Source: Sparassis latifolia (lineage: Eukaryota; Basidiomycota; Agaricomycetes; Polyporales; Sparassidaceae). From it: a DNA stretch of 64,000 nt. Location: NCBI GenBank assembly GCA_018466975.1, contig CM031556.1:3534001-3598000 (forward strand). The letters run 5' to 3'. Both the position numbers and the translations under genes were made by a program. Below the pieces are notes generated by a model. The model made no database searches, was not told the origin of the DNA, and saw only the letters and a list, made by a program, of their open reading frames with translations. The first letter of the stretch is position 1; each line of letters starts with the position of its first letter. Positions 29,580 through 39,960 of the stretch are shown in pieces.

Positions 29580-31266
29580 ATGGCGCGAATCAGCCTCCAG
29601 CGTTCTGATCTTGACATGTCTTTCCAATTTCGACTCGATAATCTGCGTGCATTCTTCCCTGAAATAGATGGGCATGCCGTCGTGCGCACTTTTGACAGCG
29701 CAGTCTTTGGCCCGGGGCTTTTCCTCCGCGTGCGTACCGGAAGTTACGTCGACGACGGACGTTGCTTCGGTTTGTACCTCCATACATTGTAGCGCGTCAG
29801 GACGCCAGCGATACACCTCCATGCTGAAGTCGCCGCTCGCACACCTGCCGGTAGTAACATATTCACTAAATCTCTGGAACACACTTATAAAAAGGGTGGA
29901 GACAGCAAGGGCTGGCGCAGGTTCCTGACATTGGAACGTTTCAAGAAAAGCCCAACCATGCAGCGGGATGATGCCCTAGTCCTGGTGGCATCCATTAAGT
30001 CATCGCATCAACCGATTATTCGATCACCATTCATGTTGGACCTTTTGTACAAGAGTCTGGAGCTCAGCGACCTCTCAAGCCAGCCGTTCGTAGTCTATTC
30101 CAAACGCCGGTACCTCAAGCCTCAAAAGCTGAGTGATCACCACATTCTGTACGCTCCCAGAAAACTTGTTGTACGCGCTTGTGAACATCTTGCCTGTAAA
30201 TTTGTACCCCATTCTATTACTTTTCATACAACTAACTGGACATTTTTCATGCAGCAATAAACGATTGCGTGACGTTGCTTGACGGGTTTCTTGATGCGCA
30301 AGAATATCCGGATGGCCTTGCAGTCTCCAAGGTAGAGGATTGGGAGGCTGCGGATAGTGACTTTGAGGATGATTGGAGCCGTCCTGGATTCCAGAACGAA
30401 GAAGAGAAAGAAGTAGGCTTTCGTAATCTCAGAAGATGGAGGTCCCTAAGGAAGCCTCGAGACCATTCTGAGGAAACAGTTACTCCAAGCAATCAAATGA
30501 ATGTTGATCGAGGTACAGTACACACAACGTATTATTTGCGATGAGGATTCATCGTGGTGTAAATGAACATTGCCATAGCACTAGCACCTCAGGCCGTGTC
30601 CAACACACCAGAGTCTACAATAAATACAGTCGTGGAGTCACAAAAGATAATCGTTCTGCTCGACACCTCGTATCGAACGTACGAGTCTCATTTCACAGGA
30701 CATAACTAACATATGCTTAACATCAACACTACAGATGGCAAGCACTGCTGTACTATCTGCATACTGGCATCATAATTTTCTCGCCACTATCTTCTGGTGA
30801 GGTTTTCGCCCGTGCCGAATTTTGTGAAGACTACCGACGTCGAAATCCGAATCGACCGATTCCGCCATCTTGTAAGTCTATATACCGCTTGGCTGATAAG
30901 GTGTGTGCAATTGCTCATTTTGTCATTCTTCATATTTGACGATAAATGCTAGCTCGGCTTACCCGAGCTGAAGAAACTCGCATTAGCTCATTTGCAGACT
31001 GAGTTGTCTTCAAAACCTGTTCTGCATGAGATCTTTAGCAGGTTTACTTCCGAGTGCGCTTTCCTTTGATCCACATGTATATCAGCCAGTGACGAGAATA
31101 TGCGAACAGATATGAAAATGTGAAAAAAATCGAACTGCAAGTCGTCGTCTCGTGTTGGGACGAGCTACAGAACTCGCCTACTCTCGGTGAGAAGATGAAG
31201 GAAGTTGCTTCTGGTTGCCTCGGTCCTCACGCTGGCCAAATAATGACTGACATCCTGCTCAACGTT
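29580..31266 (+). pseudogene. MATH-BTB gene, copy 1, with an in-frame stop
   Basis: Related to the gene at 31761. The MATH part reads MSFQFRLDNLRAFF and VFGPGLFLRVRTG, then KGGDSKGWRRFLTL. Further exons give an acidic linker, then the BTB part: RTWQALLYYLHTGIIIFSPL, SCKSIYRLADK and KKIELQVVVSCWDELQ ... HAGQIM. Splice sites match those of copy 2. A gap-free alignment with copy 2 shows one TAG (29790-29792) inside the MATH domain, opposite a Glu codon. All else is open, so the copy is either a young pseudogene, a read-through case or carries a single base error. MATH-BTB proteins normally serve as Cul3 adaptors. Confidence 0.75.
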
Positions 31267-31760
31267 TCTCGCTCGTCGAGGTGGGTCGGCGAATATCCCT
31301 TCTTGTGGTTGGTGTCGCTGACGCCGTGCCAGGACTGGAGCACGATGAGTTGTGTGTTATTCTTCGACCATTTCTTTCTCGTAACGCTCAACCCATCTCG
31401 CCTTTGTACAAGTATCGTGAATCTATTTCCTATGGGATTACTGTCATATCACTTATCTCGTGCTCATTGCACTGTTCTCAGAAACTATGGTTGAACTTTC
31501 AAACACAGGTAATAGGCACAGGGGCCTTGGTGCAAGTCCGGATGGCTCGAGATTTTTCTCCTGCAGCTCTGATGAGCACATTAACGGAATCCTTACCCAC
31601 CTACTCAGAAGCAGCGAATTCGCATTTTCAGACAGTCTCGAACCAAGGACTCATCGGCGTCCCGTACGTATACACCTGCCATACGCGGAACACCTCTTAG
31701 CGTTCTCCGTCTTACTCGGACTGCCGGGCCCCTATTCACCTCTATTCCCGCAAAACCACA
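31267..31760 (+). other. Spacer between the MATH-BTB copies, unresolved open frame
   Basis: An open frame (about 31281-31700) exists here but shows no known motif or clear start. It may be coincidental or part of copy 1's 3' region. I do not call a gene. Confidence 0.35.
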
Positions 31761-33400
31761 ATGGCAGGACGCATAGACGCACAACAGTCAGAATCCGAGC
31801 TTACGTTCAAGTTTAGGATCGAGAACCTGCATGCGCTCGTCACATTGCCAGAGGGGCAGAAAGAAGGCCCCGCCCTGAAAACCGATGAATTCGGGCCTGG
31901 GCTTTCGTTCAAGTTGCAAGTCAAACAAAAGGAAGACGAGCAGCCTGCACTTGGAGTCTTTCTGGTTATTCCCGAGAGCCTTAACACGCCCGCAGCGCGC
32001 ATAAACTGCAAGCTGACTGCACACTCGCTAGACTTCAGAACCACGTACTTCTCTAGGACATGGGAGCATGTAATGCGAAGCGGTGGATCTGGGCGGGGCT
32101 GGCCAACATTCCTCACGTTTCCGTTTGTGCAGAAGACTCAGGAAGAGGCGTTGTGGATCCGGGCGGTGGTAAAGGTGTCCATGGGGGAGCCGAGCGTGCG
32201 ATCGAACGCCACGCTCACCCTGCTGCACAAGGTGATGCATTCCAGGGAGGTCGACGCGTTACGCTTCGTCTCGTACGAGGCGCGCGGAGCGTCTGGGAAA
32301 CTTGGTCGCCCGCGCTCGATGTTTGCGCCTGCGGACATCTTGACGGAGTCGTGCGAGAATGTTGACTGTGCGTCTACCCATGCATTTATGTTCCTCGCAA
32401 TGCTTATATATGCGCTCCCACCAAACAGCTTTGGACAAATTCATGGAAATATTGCACGGCTTCGCGCTCGATGAAGAAGGTTATCCTGCCAATCTCCACG
32501 ATACCGCAGCAAGCTACACCGGTTATGACAGCGACTTTGACGACTTTGACGACGACGACAGCGACGGCGCTGCGATCGACGGACGCGGTACGAAACGGAA
32601 ATTCGACGCCATCGCGGATGCCAAGTCGGAGGATAGCGACGGCAATGGTAGGCCAGCCTGGCCCTTCCTCAGGCCACTGACTTCATATGTGCCCAGTCGA
32701 GATGGTGGACGAGACGACGGTCGCGACAGTGAAGCGAGAACCCTTCGAAGGTAAGGTCATCGTCTTGCAGGACGCTGCAGCGAGAACGTGAGTGCACGAT
32801 TTCAATGAATGTACTTGGGAAGACTTCACCGCTCAAAACTCATGACAGATGGGAAGCCCTGCTGTTCTACCTCCAGACAGGGTTCATCGTGTTCGCGCCC
32901 CTGAGCAGCAGTGACAAGCAAGCGCGCGATAATTTCAGGAAAAGTACCGCGGCCTACATCCAAACCGGCCTGAGTCACCGTCATGCAAGTCCATCTATCT
33001 GCTCGCCGACAAGGTGAGTCATACAGTGCGCATTCAGCGCCCTGTTGACACCGGATTTCAGCTTGGGCTTGACGACTTGAAAAAAAGAGCGCTCCTGCAC
33101 CTGGAATCGCAGCTATCACCGCAAAACATTCTGGACGAAATTTTCAGCGAATTCACGTCCCAGTGCGTTCTTCTCTCTCTCCTCACCTCCGGGTTCCTCA
33201 CCGGCCGGTGCGCAGTTACGAGGAGGTAAGAAAGATTGAATTGGCGGCCGTCGTGAAATGGTGGGACCAGGTGCAGAAGCAGCCTGCGCTAACCACCAAG
33301 ATGGAGGAAGTCGCTAGCGGGAAGCTCCCGCATGCGGGGAAAATTATGATAGAGATCTGGAGTCGAGGTGATGGTGAAACCTGAGGATGTGGCGAAGGCG
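31761..33400 (+). CDS. MATH-BTB protein, copy 2
   Basis: Likely substrate adaptor for Cul3 ubiquitin ligases. ATG at 31761. The MATH domain begins ELTFKFRIENLHALV, with DEFGPGLSFKLQVKQ and TYFSRTWEHVM. An acidic linker follows (DFDDFDDDDSDG). The BTB part has RTWEALLFYLQTGFIVFAPL, then SCKSIYLLADK, LGLDDLKKRALLHLESQL and KIELAAVVKWWDQVQ. About seven exons. Between APLSSSDKQARDNFRK and the next conserved part the frame shifts by one at AAAA (32940-32943); one extra A would restore agreement with copy 1. The protein appears to end at about 33384 (WSRGDGET). Copy 1 lies directly upstream in the same orientation. Confidence 0.8.
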
Positions 33401-33795
33401 GCTGCGGCGGACTTGCCTTCTAACTCTGGCTAGTCCGAGAACGTCGATGTGATATCGTGGTTCGCTTGGGCACTGGAAACTCGCAAGTTTCTCCTGCCGG
33501 GACTCAAGTATGTGTGCCGCGTCGCTGCCATCGAATGAACGCATATAGAGTTTGTCGTGGTGATGACGCACTCACTGCGGCTAATTCTTGGTTTTTGCCT
33601 CATTGACCTGAAACTTTGGAAACAAAACTCCACAGATTCGCATTGGGGCCTCAGGTTAAAGTACATATCACCGAGCTGAGCGAATTAAGGTATCATCAGA
33701 ATCGTGCATAGGCATTACACAGATTGTGCAAGCATCATGGTATCTCGTCAAGAAAGAACCCTCGGACTCCCCACCCCGGACAAAAGGCTCGGTGC

Positions 33796-34120
33796 TCAGA
33801 ACCTACTTGACCCACGTCCGGACCTGTAGCGGTGGGTACCGGTGCGGTGTCTGCGACCACCAAAGCAGTTGCAGCAGAGGATGTCGACGATGACGTCAAT
33901 AATGGTGACGATGATCTGCGGCGGGCGGTGAGTATAGACTGCAGTGCACAACGATGATGAGGAACAGAAGACGAACCATGAAGATCACATCGATAATGGT
34001 CATGATGATATTGGCGATGGCAGAGACGATGGCACTGAGTCCGTTGCCTATGGCAGAAAATATGGAGCCCTGGAGGCCCATCAGCGGGCGCCACGAACTA
34101 ATAGAATAGGAACCGACCAT
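33796..34120 (-). CDS. Small membrane protein with CCNC motif, copy A
   Basis: A 71-residue product from three coding exons: the ATG alone (34120-34118), 34069-33977, 33915-33796. The second exon begins right after the start codon and reads GSIFSAIGNGLSAIVSAIAN, then IIMTIIDVI. The third reads IIVTIIDVIVDILCCNCFGG, then RRHRTGTHRYR. The first 45 residues form a Gly/Ala/Ile-rich hydrophobic helix region; a Cys cluster CCNC and a basic, Thr/Arg tail follow. Exon lengths and splice sites match copy B exactly. I believe similar short proteins occur widely in mushrooms as hypotheticals; no function is known to me. Confidence 0.75.
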
Positions 34121-34719
34121 GATGAGCGTGGTAGAAAGGCGAAAATTTAAATGTTTTAATCCAGGTAGACAAACTATCTGAAGAGTTGGGAGATGGATAT
34201 GGGCTCGACGCGCCTTATAACGAGAAGGGGGTATGACGTCATGCAGGCGTAACTGGTCATGGGTGGAGCCTCTTCGACTATGAATTCCACTCCATGCCCA
34301 GAGCACGATCGTCCAGCGGCAGGCAAGATGCATTCGGGAGTGAAACTAACGCATGAAGAAATGTGAGTAGAATGTATTCGCAGACCAAAAAATCTAGGAA
34401 CACGAGATCTATATTGGCACCAATTCAAAAATATTTATTGACCCGGATTTCTCTGGAGAGCTGTGTGTTCAATCTTCCCTTTGACGTTTGAGAGAGCGGG
34501 TTGTAAGTACTGGTGGTTTCGTCCAGCAGATTTGTTCCTCCTCAAGTATGCTCGTTAACATCTTGAACTGCTTGTTCCACATTCGATGGCCTTCAGGTCC
34601 CGGACGCATGAATAGGATCATACTTGTCGATTAAACAAACTTAACTGTAGGTGTACGTGCGGTAAGTCAATCAGCCATCGTCGTAGTCAACAATCCCGCT
34701 ACTAGTGTTAGTCATCGAG

Positions 34720-35720
34720 TCACTTAGACTGCTCCTCCTCCCCTTGCGCATCCTTCAAGGTGGGTTCACGCACCATCTGACGATTCCAATCATCAATCTT
34801 TGAAAACGTTTCAGCCAAGCAGTGCGCACAATAACCCGTTGTACAGGAGGGCGGGTCCACGTCGGGTTGTTCTCCCCCACTGGGTACGTTGCGACGACTA
34901 CGAACCCGAACTTCTCATAGAACGGCGTTATCTGCGGTCTGGTGTATAAGTACGAGCGTCGTGATTGCGCATCCGCCTTCATCCTTCAGTTGAGTGCTCG
35001 TAAAAGCAACCACGGAAAACGGTGCACTTACTTGGCTTATGACCGCTTCCAACAGCACAGAGCCGTACCCCAGGCCTTGCTTGTCTGGAGTAACGGCGAG
35101 CGTGTCTATCATGAAGACATCATCGAGCTGGCCTCCATTGACAGTGTCCTTCGAAGCTTCATCCTGCTGGCGTGTCTCTTTCAGTCGCTAGCAAGGGAAT
35201 AATACCCTTAGCACCAACTTGACGTGATACAACAAACTGGCAGGATGAGTGAGAGATCTCTTACATGATGCTGCTCCTTGGTGCCAGCCAACGTGATGAT
35301 CAGGAAGATGACGACGGAGGCTAGAGACTGCACCATGCGTTGGAATATCTTGCGCAGTAGGGACAATCCGTTCGGGGCAGAATCACTGTGCAAGCGCGGG
35401 GAAACTGCTCATGTTTGGTCCGGGCGAAGCAAGTAGGGTTGATGCTCACTATGTGATGAAACCGTCCCCTCCGTCGAGAGTGATTGCCTCCTTCTGGCTC
35501 ACATAGTAGGCGTATTGGACGTAGAGAACCAACCTCGCACCGAGTTTGCTGATGCGGGTATACCTTGCATCCTGTAACGTAACACACGATGTGTCCGCGT
35601 TCAACTATGGTCATGAAGTGCAGAATTCACTCACGGGTGGCGGGAAGAAGACGTAGTTGAAGAACGGATCTGTGTCGCGAAGCGCCCTCTCTGTGACGTC
35701 GACAGTCCTTGCGATCTCCC
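34720..35720 (-). CDS. GNAT-family acetyltransferase with a membrane-type segment (5' end unresolved)
   Basis: Acyl-CoA-dependent N-acetyltransferase, substrate unknown. Exons can be joined from 35720: EIARTVDVTERALRDTDPFF; then ARYTRISKLGARLVLYVQYA; then APNGLSLLRKIFQRMV with a hydrophobic ASVVIFLIITLAGT; then the GNAT core DVFMIDTLAVTPDKQGLGYG with the acetyl-CoA loop QGLGYG, and ITPFYEKFGFVVVATYP; a last exon MVREPTLKDAQGEEE ends at TGA 34722-34720. The start codon lies in an upstream exon near 35.8 kb that I cannot fix. The gene lies between the two copies of the small membrane protein. Confidence 0.75.
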
Positions 35721-36316
35721 CTGCGAGCAGACATCCAAATCAATCAGCGGTCCCGAGCAATAGATTCGACGTACGATATCTCAACGGTCTGCATGATAAT
35801 TCTGTCTTCCTCGCCATTATCGGTACAGCTAAAGTTTTGCACTCACTCTGCACACTGGTCCTTCTCCTCCCGGTTTTTGTACCATAGCTCTTCAGCGGTA
35901 CCTGCCTAGGAACGTTCTAGTTAGGCCGAGTTTTGAGCCACCTCGAGCGCGCCGCGACGATGACGTAGCTGCTATCGACTCATGGGGCTGGTAAGGGGTA
36001 CCGAACTAAGCTAAATCCGACACTACGCCTCGGGAGGTGTGTGGTCGGGCTGGAAGCACTGGGACTAGTACCTCTTAGATTTTCGCCGCGAGACATGGTA
36101 TTCATAAAAACAGCCTTTCTCCTACGGCTACTGCCATGCTATTATGTGGAAAAACTTAAGGATCTCGGAGGACCCTCTCCATACCAATCGAACGACTTCA
36201 GTTATCATCGGAATCGTGAATAGGCATTACACAAATTGTGCAGGGATTATGATATATTCGGAACTTCATGAAGGAACAAACGACTTCGCACACCCGAGAG
36301 AACAGTTTGGTGCTCA
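35721..36316. other. Spacer upstream of GNAT gene
   Basis: It probably contains the first exon of the GNAT gene. The right end (from about 36190) is similar to 33650-33760 and belongs to the duplicated unit of the small membrane protein. Confidence 0.4.
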
Positions 36317-36646
36317 CTACACGCCTGTCCCACCTCCGAACCTGTAGCTGTGGGTGCCGGTACGACGTGTACGACCCCCGAAGCAGTTGCAGCATAGGAT
36401 GTCGAGGATGACGTCAATGATGGTGACGATGATCTGTAGGTGGGCGGTGAGTATAGACTGCGGCGCACAGCGAAGAGGAACAGAAGACGAACGGTGACAA
36501 TCACGCTGACGATGGTCATAATGACATTGGCGATGGCAGAGATGATGGCGTTGATGCCGCTGCCGATTGCGGAGAAGATGGAGCCCTGAAAGGGGATTAG
36601 TCGGCGATGGTGGTGCAAGGAGGCAGCGGAACGGAAGACTGACCAT
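36317..36646 (-). CDS. Small membrane protein with CCNC motif, copy B
   Basis: A 70-residue product from three coding exons: ATG alone (36646-36644), 36585-36493, 36433-36317. The sequence reads GSIFSAIGSGINAIISAIAN, VIMTIVSVIVT, then IIVTIIDVILDILCCNCFGG and RTRRTGTHSYRFGGG. Introns start GTCAGT and GTTCGT and end TTTCAG and CTACAG. Compared with copy A the second half is nearly identical. Both introns sit at identical positions. The hydrophobic region shows a small-residue (Gly/Ala/Ser) heptad-like pattern as in membrane-packing helices. The function is unknown. Confidence 0.75.
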   Translation of the reverse strand: MVSLPFRCLLAPPSPTNPLSGLHLLRNRQRHQRHHLCHRQCHYDHRQRDCHRSSSVPLRCAPQSILTAHLQIIVTIIDVILDILCCNCFGGRTRRTGTHSYRFGGGTGV

Positions 36647-37121
36647 GGTGATGAGAGCAAGTACTTGGTAGAAAAGTGCAGGCAGCCGGTGTAAAGAGGT
36701 AGATGAGATGTGAAGAGATGGAGGGAGGACGAATAACTTGGCGTACTTTATACGAAGTGGGGGCTATCATATGACGTTATAGAAGGACGTACATTGGAGA
36801 CGCGCGGGGAACAGGGCATTGCAAGGGAGGCGGCGTGGATCGTCCCTCGAGCTCACCGGGTGGAGCCTCTCCACGCTCCACGCAGTCTACGAGTGCTTGG
36901 CATGGACAGTAAAAGATTCCACGTCGCCAACTCTGCCGAACATATCGGCACTCAGGTAGCCTTCAGTTTGTAGAAGCAGTTTGTACGAGAACGAGCTTAA
37001 AGCAGGGAAGAAAAGGGAAGAACAGGCATACACATACCGCAAGCGCCCAATACGTTCGTGTTCTCGGCAAATTCCGCAGTCCATACTCCTTCCTCCATAC
37101 ATTTCACAAGTCCTCGAGACC

Positions 37122-38110
37122 ATGTCCGCGTACGACGCTCTCCATCGACAATGCCGAACTCTTGAGTCACTCTTCGACACAAAGCTCACTTCCTACTCTC
37201 GCTTAGCCTCCACAATCACCCGCAACCAGGAAGATATCGAAGCCGGCGGCTCCTCCGAGCGCTGGAAGGACCTCGAGATTGAGGTGGAAGAGTTGTTGCA
37301 GAAGGTGAGCCTTTCAGGTCGTAGTGTGCTGATGGCATCCTCTGAAATGTTGTATGCCAGCTAGGAGAGATAAACGATGAACTGTCTGCACTGTCGAACG
37401 ATATGGATAACCCGCCGTCACAGTCCATGCTGCGCGCTATCCAGAGACATAGAGAGGTATACCAGGACTATACGCGGGAGCTGCGGAGGACAAAGGTGCG
37501 TACTTCTCTTTCCCGTTTTGCCCACTTCTTGACCATCTTCTTGTTCATTTGATAGACGAACGTGCAAACTGCGCTAGACCAGACAAATCTGCTGAGCGGC
37601 GTCCGGAATGATATTGAGTAAGTCTGCGACGCTTGCCGCCGAATATTATAGGGTCGCTGACAATAACGCGCATCTCATGCAGTGCGTACAAGTCCTCAGC
37701 CGCAGATTCGCTACTCGCAGAGCGAGGGCATATAGACAACTCACACCAGATGACCGACGATATCCTTGGGTGAGTTTATTGTTGCCCTGTGTCGCGCTGC
37801 GATCCTCGTATGCTCATGCGGTGCACGCCATGTTTACAGGCAGGCCTACGAGACCCGTTCAGAGTTCGCTCGTCAGCGCTCGACGATAGCGGGGATCAAC
37901 ACGCGCATGACAGGCGTCATTAGTATGTCTTCCCTTCTTTTGCATTCACTTCACCGAGGTGCGCTAATCGTTGTCCCCATCTTCGCAGCTACATTGCCAG
38001 GAGTAAATAACTTGCTCTCGATGATCAAAACGCGACGGCGGCGAGACTCGGTCATTGTCGGCTGCTTGATCGGACTCGGTGTCATGTTACTGCTCATGTA
38101 CATCTTCTAG
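37122..38110 (+). CDS. GOS1: Golgi SNARE GOS1 (GS28)
   Basis: Qb-SNARE for traffic within and to the cis-Golgi. Exons: 37122-37304, 37361-37495, 37556-37617, 37683-37769, 37840-37922, 37989-38110. The N-terminal helix has YDALHRQCRTLESLFDTKLT and WKDLEIEVEELLQK; the second has LSALSNDMDNPPSQSMLRAI and HREVYQDYTRELRRTK; the SNARE motif runs from LLAERGHIDNSHQMTDDILG to RMTGVITTLPGVNNLLSMIK; a C-terminal anchor ends VIVGCLIGLGVMLLLMYIF. The length fits the family. Six short introns split it, so no long open frame is visible. Confidence 0.93.
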
Positions 38111-38292
38111 GACACTTTTTCTATCATACATGTCGTGTATCTCCGTTAATGGATGGTTTCGGTTGGCATACACCTTCGTGTAGACCTCAATATCATTATT
38201 TCACTCGGCTAAATCTATCATTCAGGTAGACTAAGTGTCCCACTGCGCGGTCCTGTACTCTTCGTGAAAAGCTGTTCAGCGCTCTTGCAGCC

Positions 38293-39621
38293 TCATTGCA
38301 CACGGTCCTCCTCGTCACTCTCCCAGTCCTCCAATAATAACTTCCTGCGGGGTTTTTTCCGGTTCGGCTGATGGCCGCCCTTCTCAAATCGCCGCCAATT
38401 GGCCTCCAGGCGCCGCACAGCGCCCCACCGATCTTCATCCCCGACGCCATCCAGGCCATCATTCCATGCATCCTCGACCGTCCAGCCCTTCACCTCCGCG
38501 ACGGTACGCAACATGCGAACGGTGTACGCGGTCGAGTGCCGCACGTCGTGGAAGTCGGACTCGACGAGGATGCGGTGTGACGCGCACGCGGCGACGAGCG
38601 CTCTGTGCGCAGGGGAGCGCCCATTAATCGCAGTAGAGAGTGAGAGAAACACATTCGGGTGCTCCTTCTGCGCCCCGCGCCCTCAGCCTCGTCATCTCCC
38701 ATAGCAAGACAAATAAACTCGCACCTGGATGTCCGCCCACGTCTGCGCGCTGAGCCCGCAGCTGTGCATGTCAACAGAGACGTGCACCCACGCGTCGCCG
38801 TGGCGCGCGCGCATGCGGCGCAGGAGCTCGACGGTTGCCTGCTGGCACTTGACGCTGTGCACGCTCACGTTGCGCCGGAGCTCGACCGCGACCGCGAGCT
38901 GGGCCTCGAGGACCGATAGCTGGTGCGCCAGCGGCGTCGTGAACGGCGAGAGCTCCCGCGCCATGCCGTCCCCGTCTGGGCCGGCGGAGTAGGGCGGGTC
39001 CGCGGGCGGGACGAAGGGGATGCGGCATGCACGGTCGACGCCGACTTCGCCGAGCATGGCGCTGGGGAAGGCAGTCAGGTTAGCGCGGAGCTCGGTGAGA
39101 GCCGAGGCGAGCGGCATCGGCTCCGGGAGCTCTGGGAGGAGACGCTCGAATGCTGCCAGGTGCTCTGTTTTCGGAGACGCGTCGAGGAAGAGCGACGCGT
39201 AGTGTGCGCATTTTGAAGGCGCGGGCTCTAGCGAGATCCAGTGGGTGAACCATGGGTGATACCCTGCGAAGAGCTACGAGTTAACTGCCATCCGGGAGCA
39301 CAGACAAGAAGCGCAAGAAGATTTGTGTCAGAGAGGAGCAGCTACAAAGCATGGCTGGACGACAGAAGCGAGATAGACAGACAGACCGAAGCACGGGGTG
39401 ACCTTGTCAGGGTGCGCGACAGCCAGATCCGCGACGAGGCGCTGGTCGCTCTGCCTTGTTGCCATAGCGCAGATGCGGATGGGGAGCTCGGAGACGACCT
39501 CGGAGGGCGTGATGGTGTCGGTGGGGTGGCAATGGACGTCGACTATGTGTCGCAGCACAGATGGTGGAGGAAGCGCATCGGGGCTGCTGGATGCACGATG
39601 ACTCGGATCGCTCAGACACAT
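38293..39621 (-). CDS. TatD-like metal-dependent hydrolase
   Basis: Predicted TatD family nuclease or hydrolase, similar to yeast Scn1/Cut9-interacting proteins. Exons: 39621-39387, 39263-38725, 38667-38293. Metal-site motifs are IVDVHCHPTDT near residue 25, GEVGVDR, HSVKCQQATVELL (with the His), VSVDMHSCG and ILVESDFHD (with the last Asp). A basic, charged tail (NRKKPRRKLLLEDWESDEED) follows the barrel. Start ATG at 39621. It faces TRM5 across about 340 bp. Confidence 0.88.
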
Positions 39622-39960
39622 GGAGATTGTTAACAAGTTCACGAAACAGCCCTGTTCTAGCACGGGAAGAGGGGTCGATGCACAGCTTTATCGAGCCAAT
39701 GGATGATACCTGGATGGTAAATTTCTGCAGTCGAAGGCGAGCCTTCAGAGATAGTTCGCGGGTTTGTGCTCGTCGATTGATCGTCGTGGGCCCCGCCGAG
39801 ATGTTGGAATAGGACAGAGACCTACACCGTCTGTTCCCAAGCTGGTTGCAACAAGGTAGAGAAGAAGAGAGAAGGGCGTGGACAAGTGAGCTTCGAAGTC
39901 CAGTCACGCTTCGCCTTCTGCGCCTCTCCAACCCAAAAAACCATCTTTATAATAATCCTC

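Noticed and set aside
31281..31700. 139-codon open frame between the MATH-BTB copies
   Set aside because: No family motif, no good start context; it might be chance or a diverged 3' exon.
38692..39216. GC-rich plus-strand frames opposite the TatD-like gene
   Set aside because: The minus strand has clear metal-site motifs; the plus frames are shadows.
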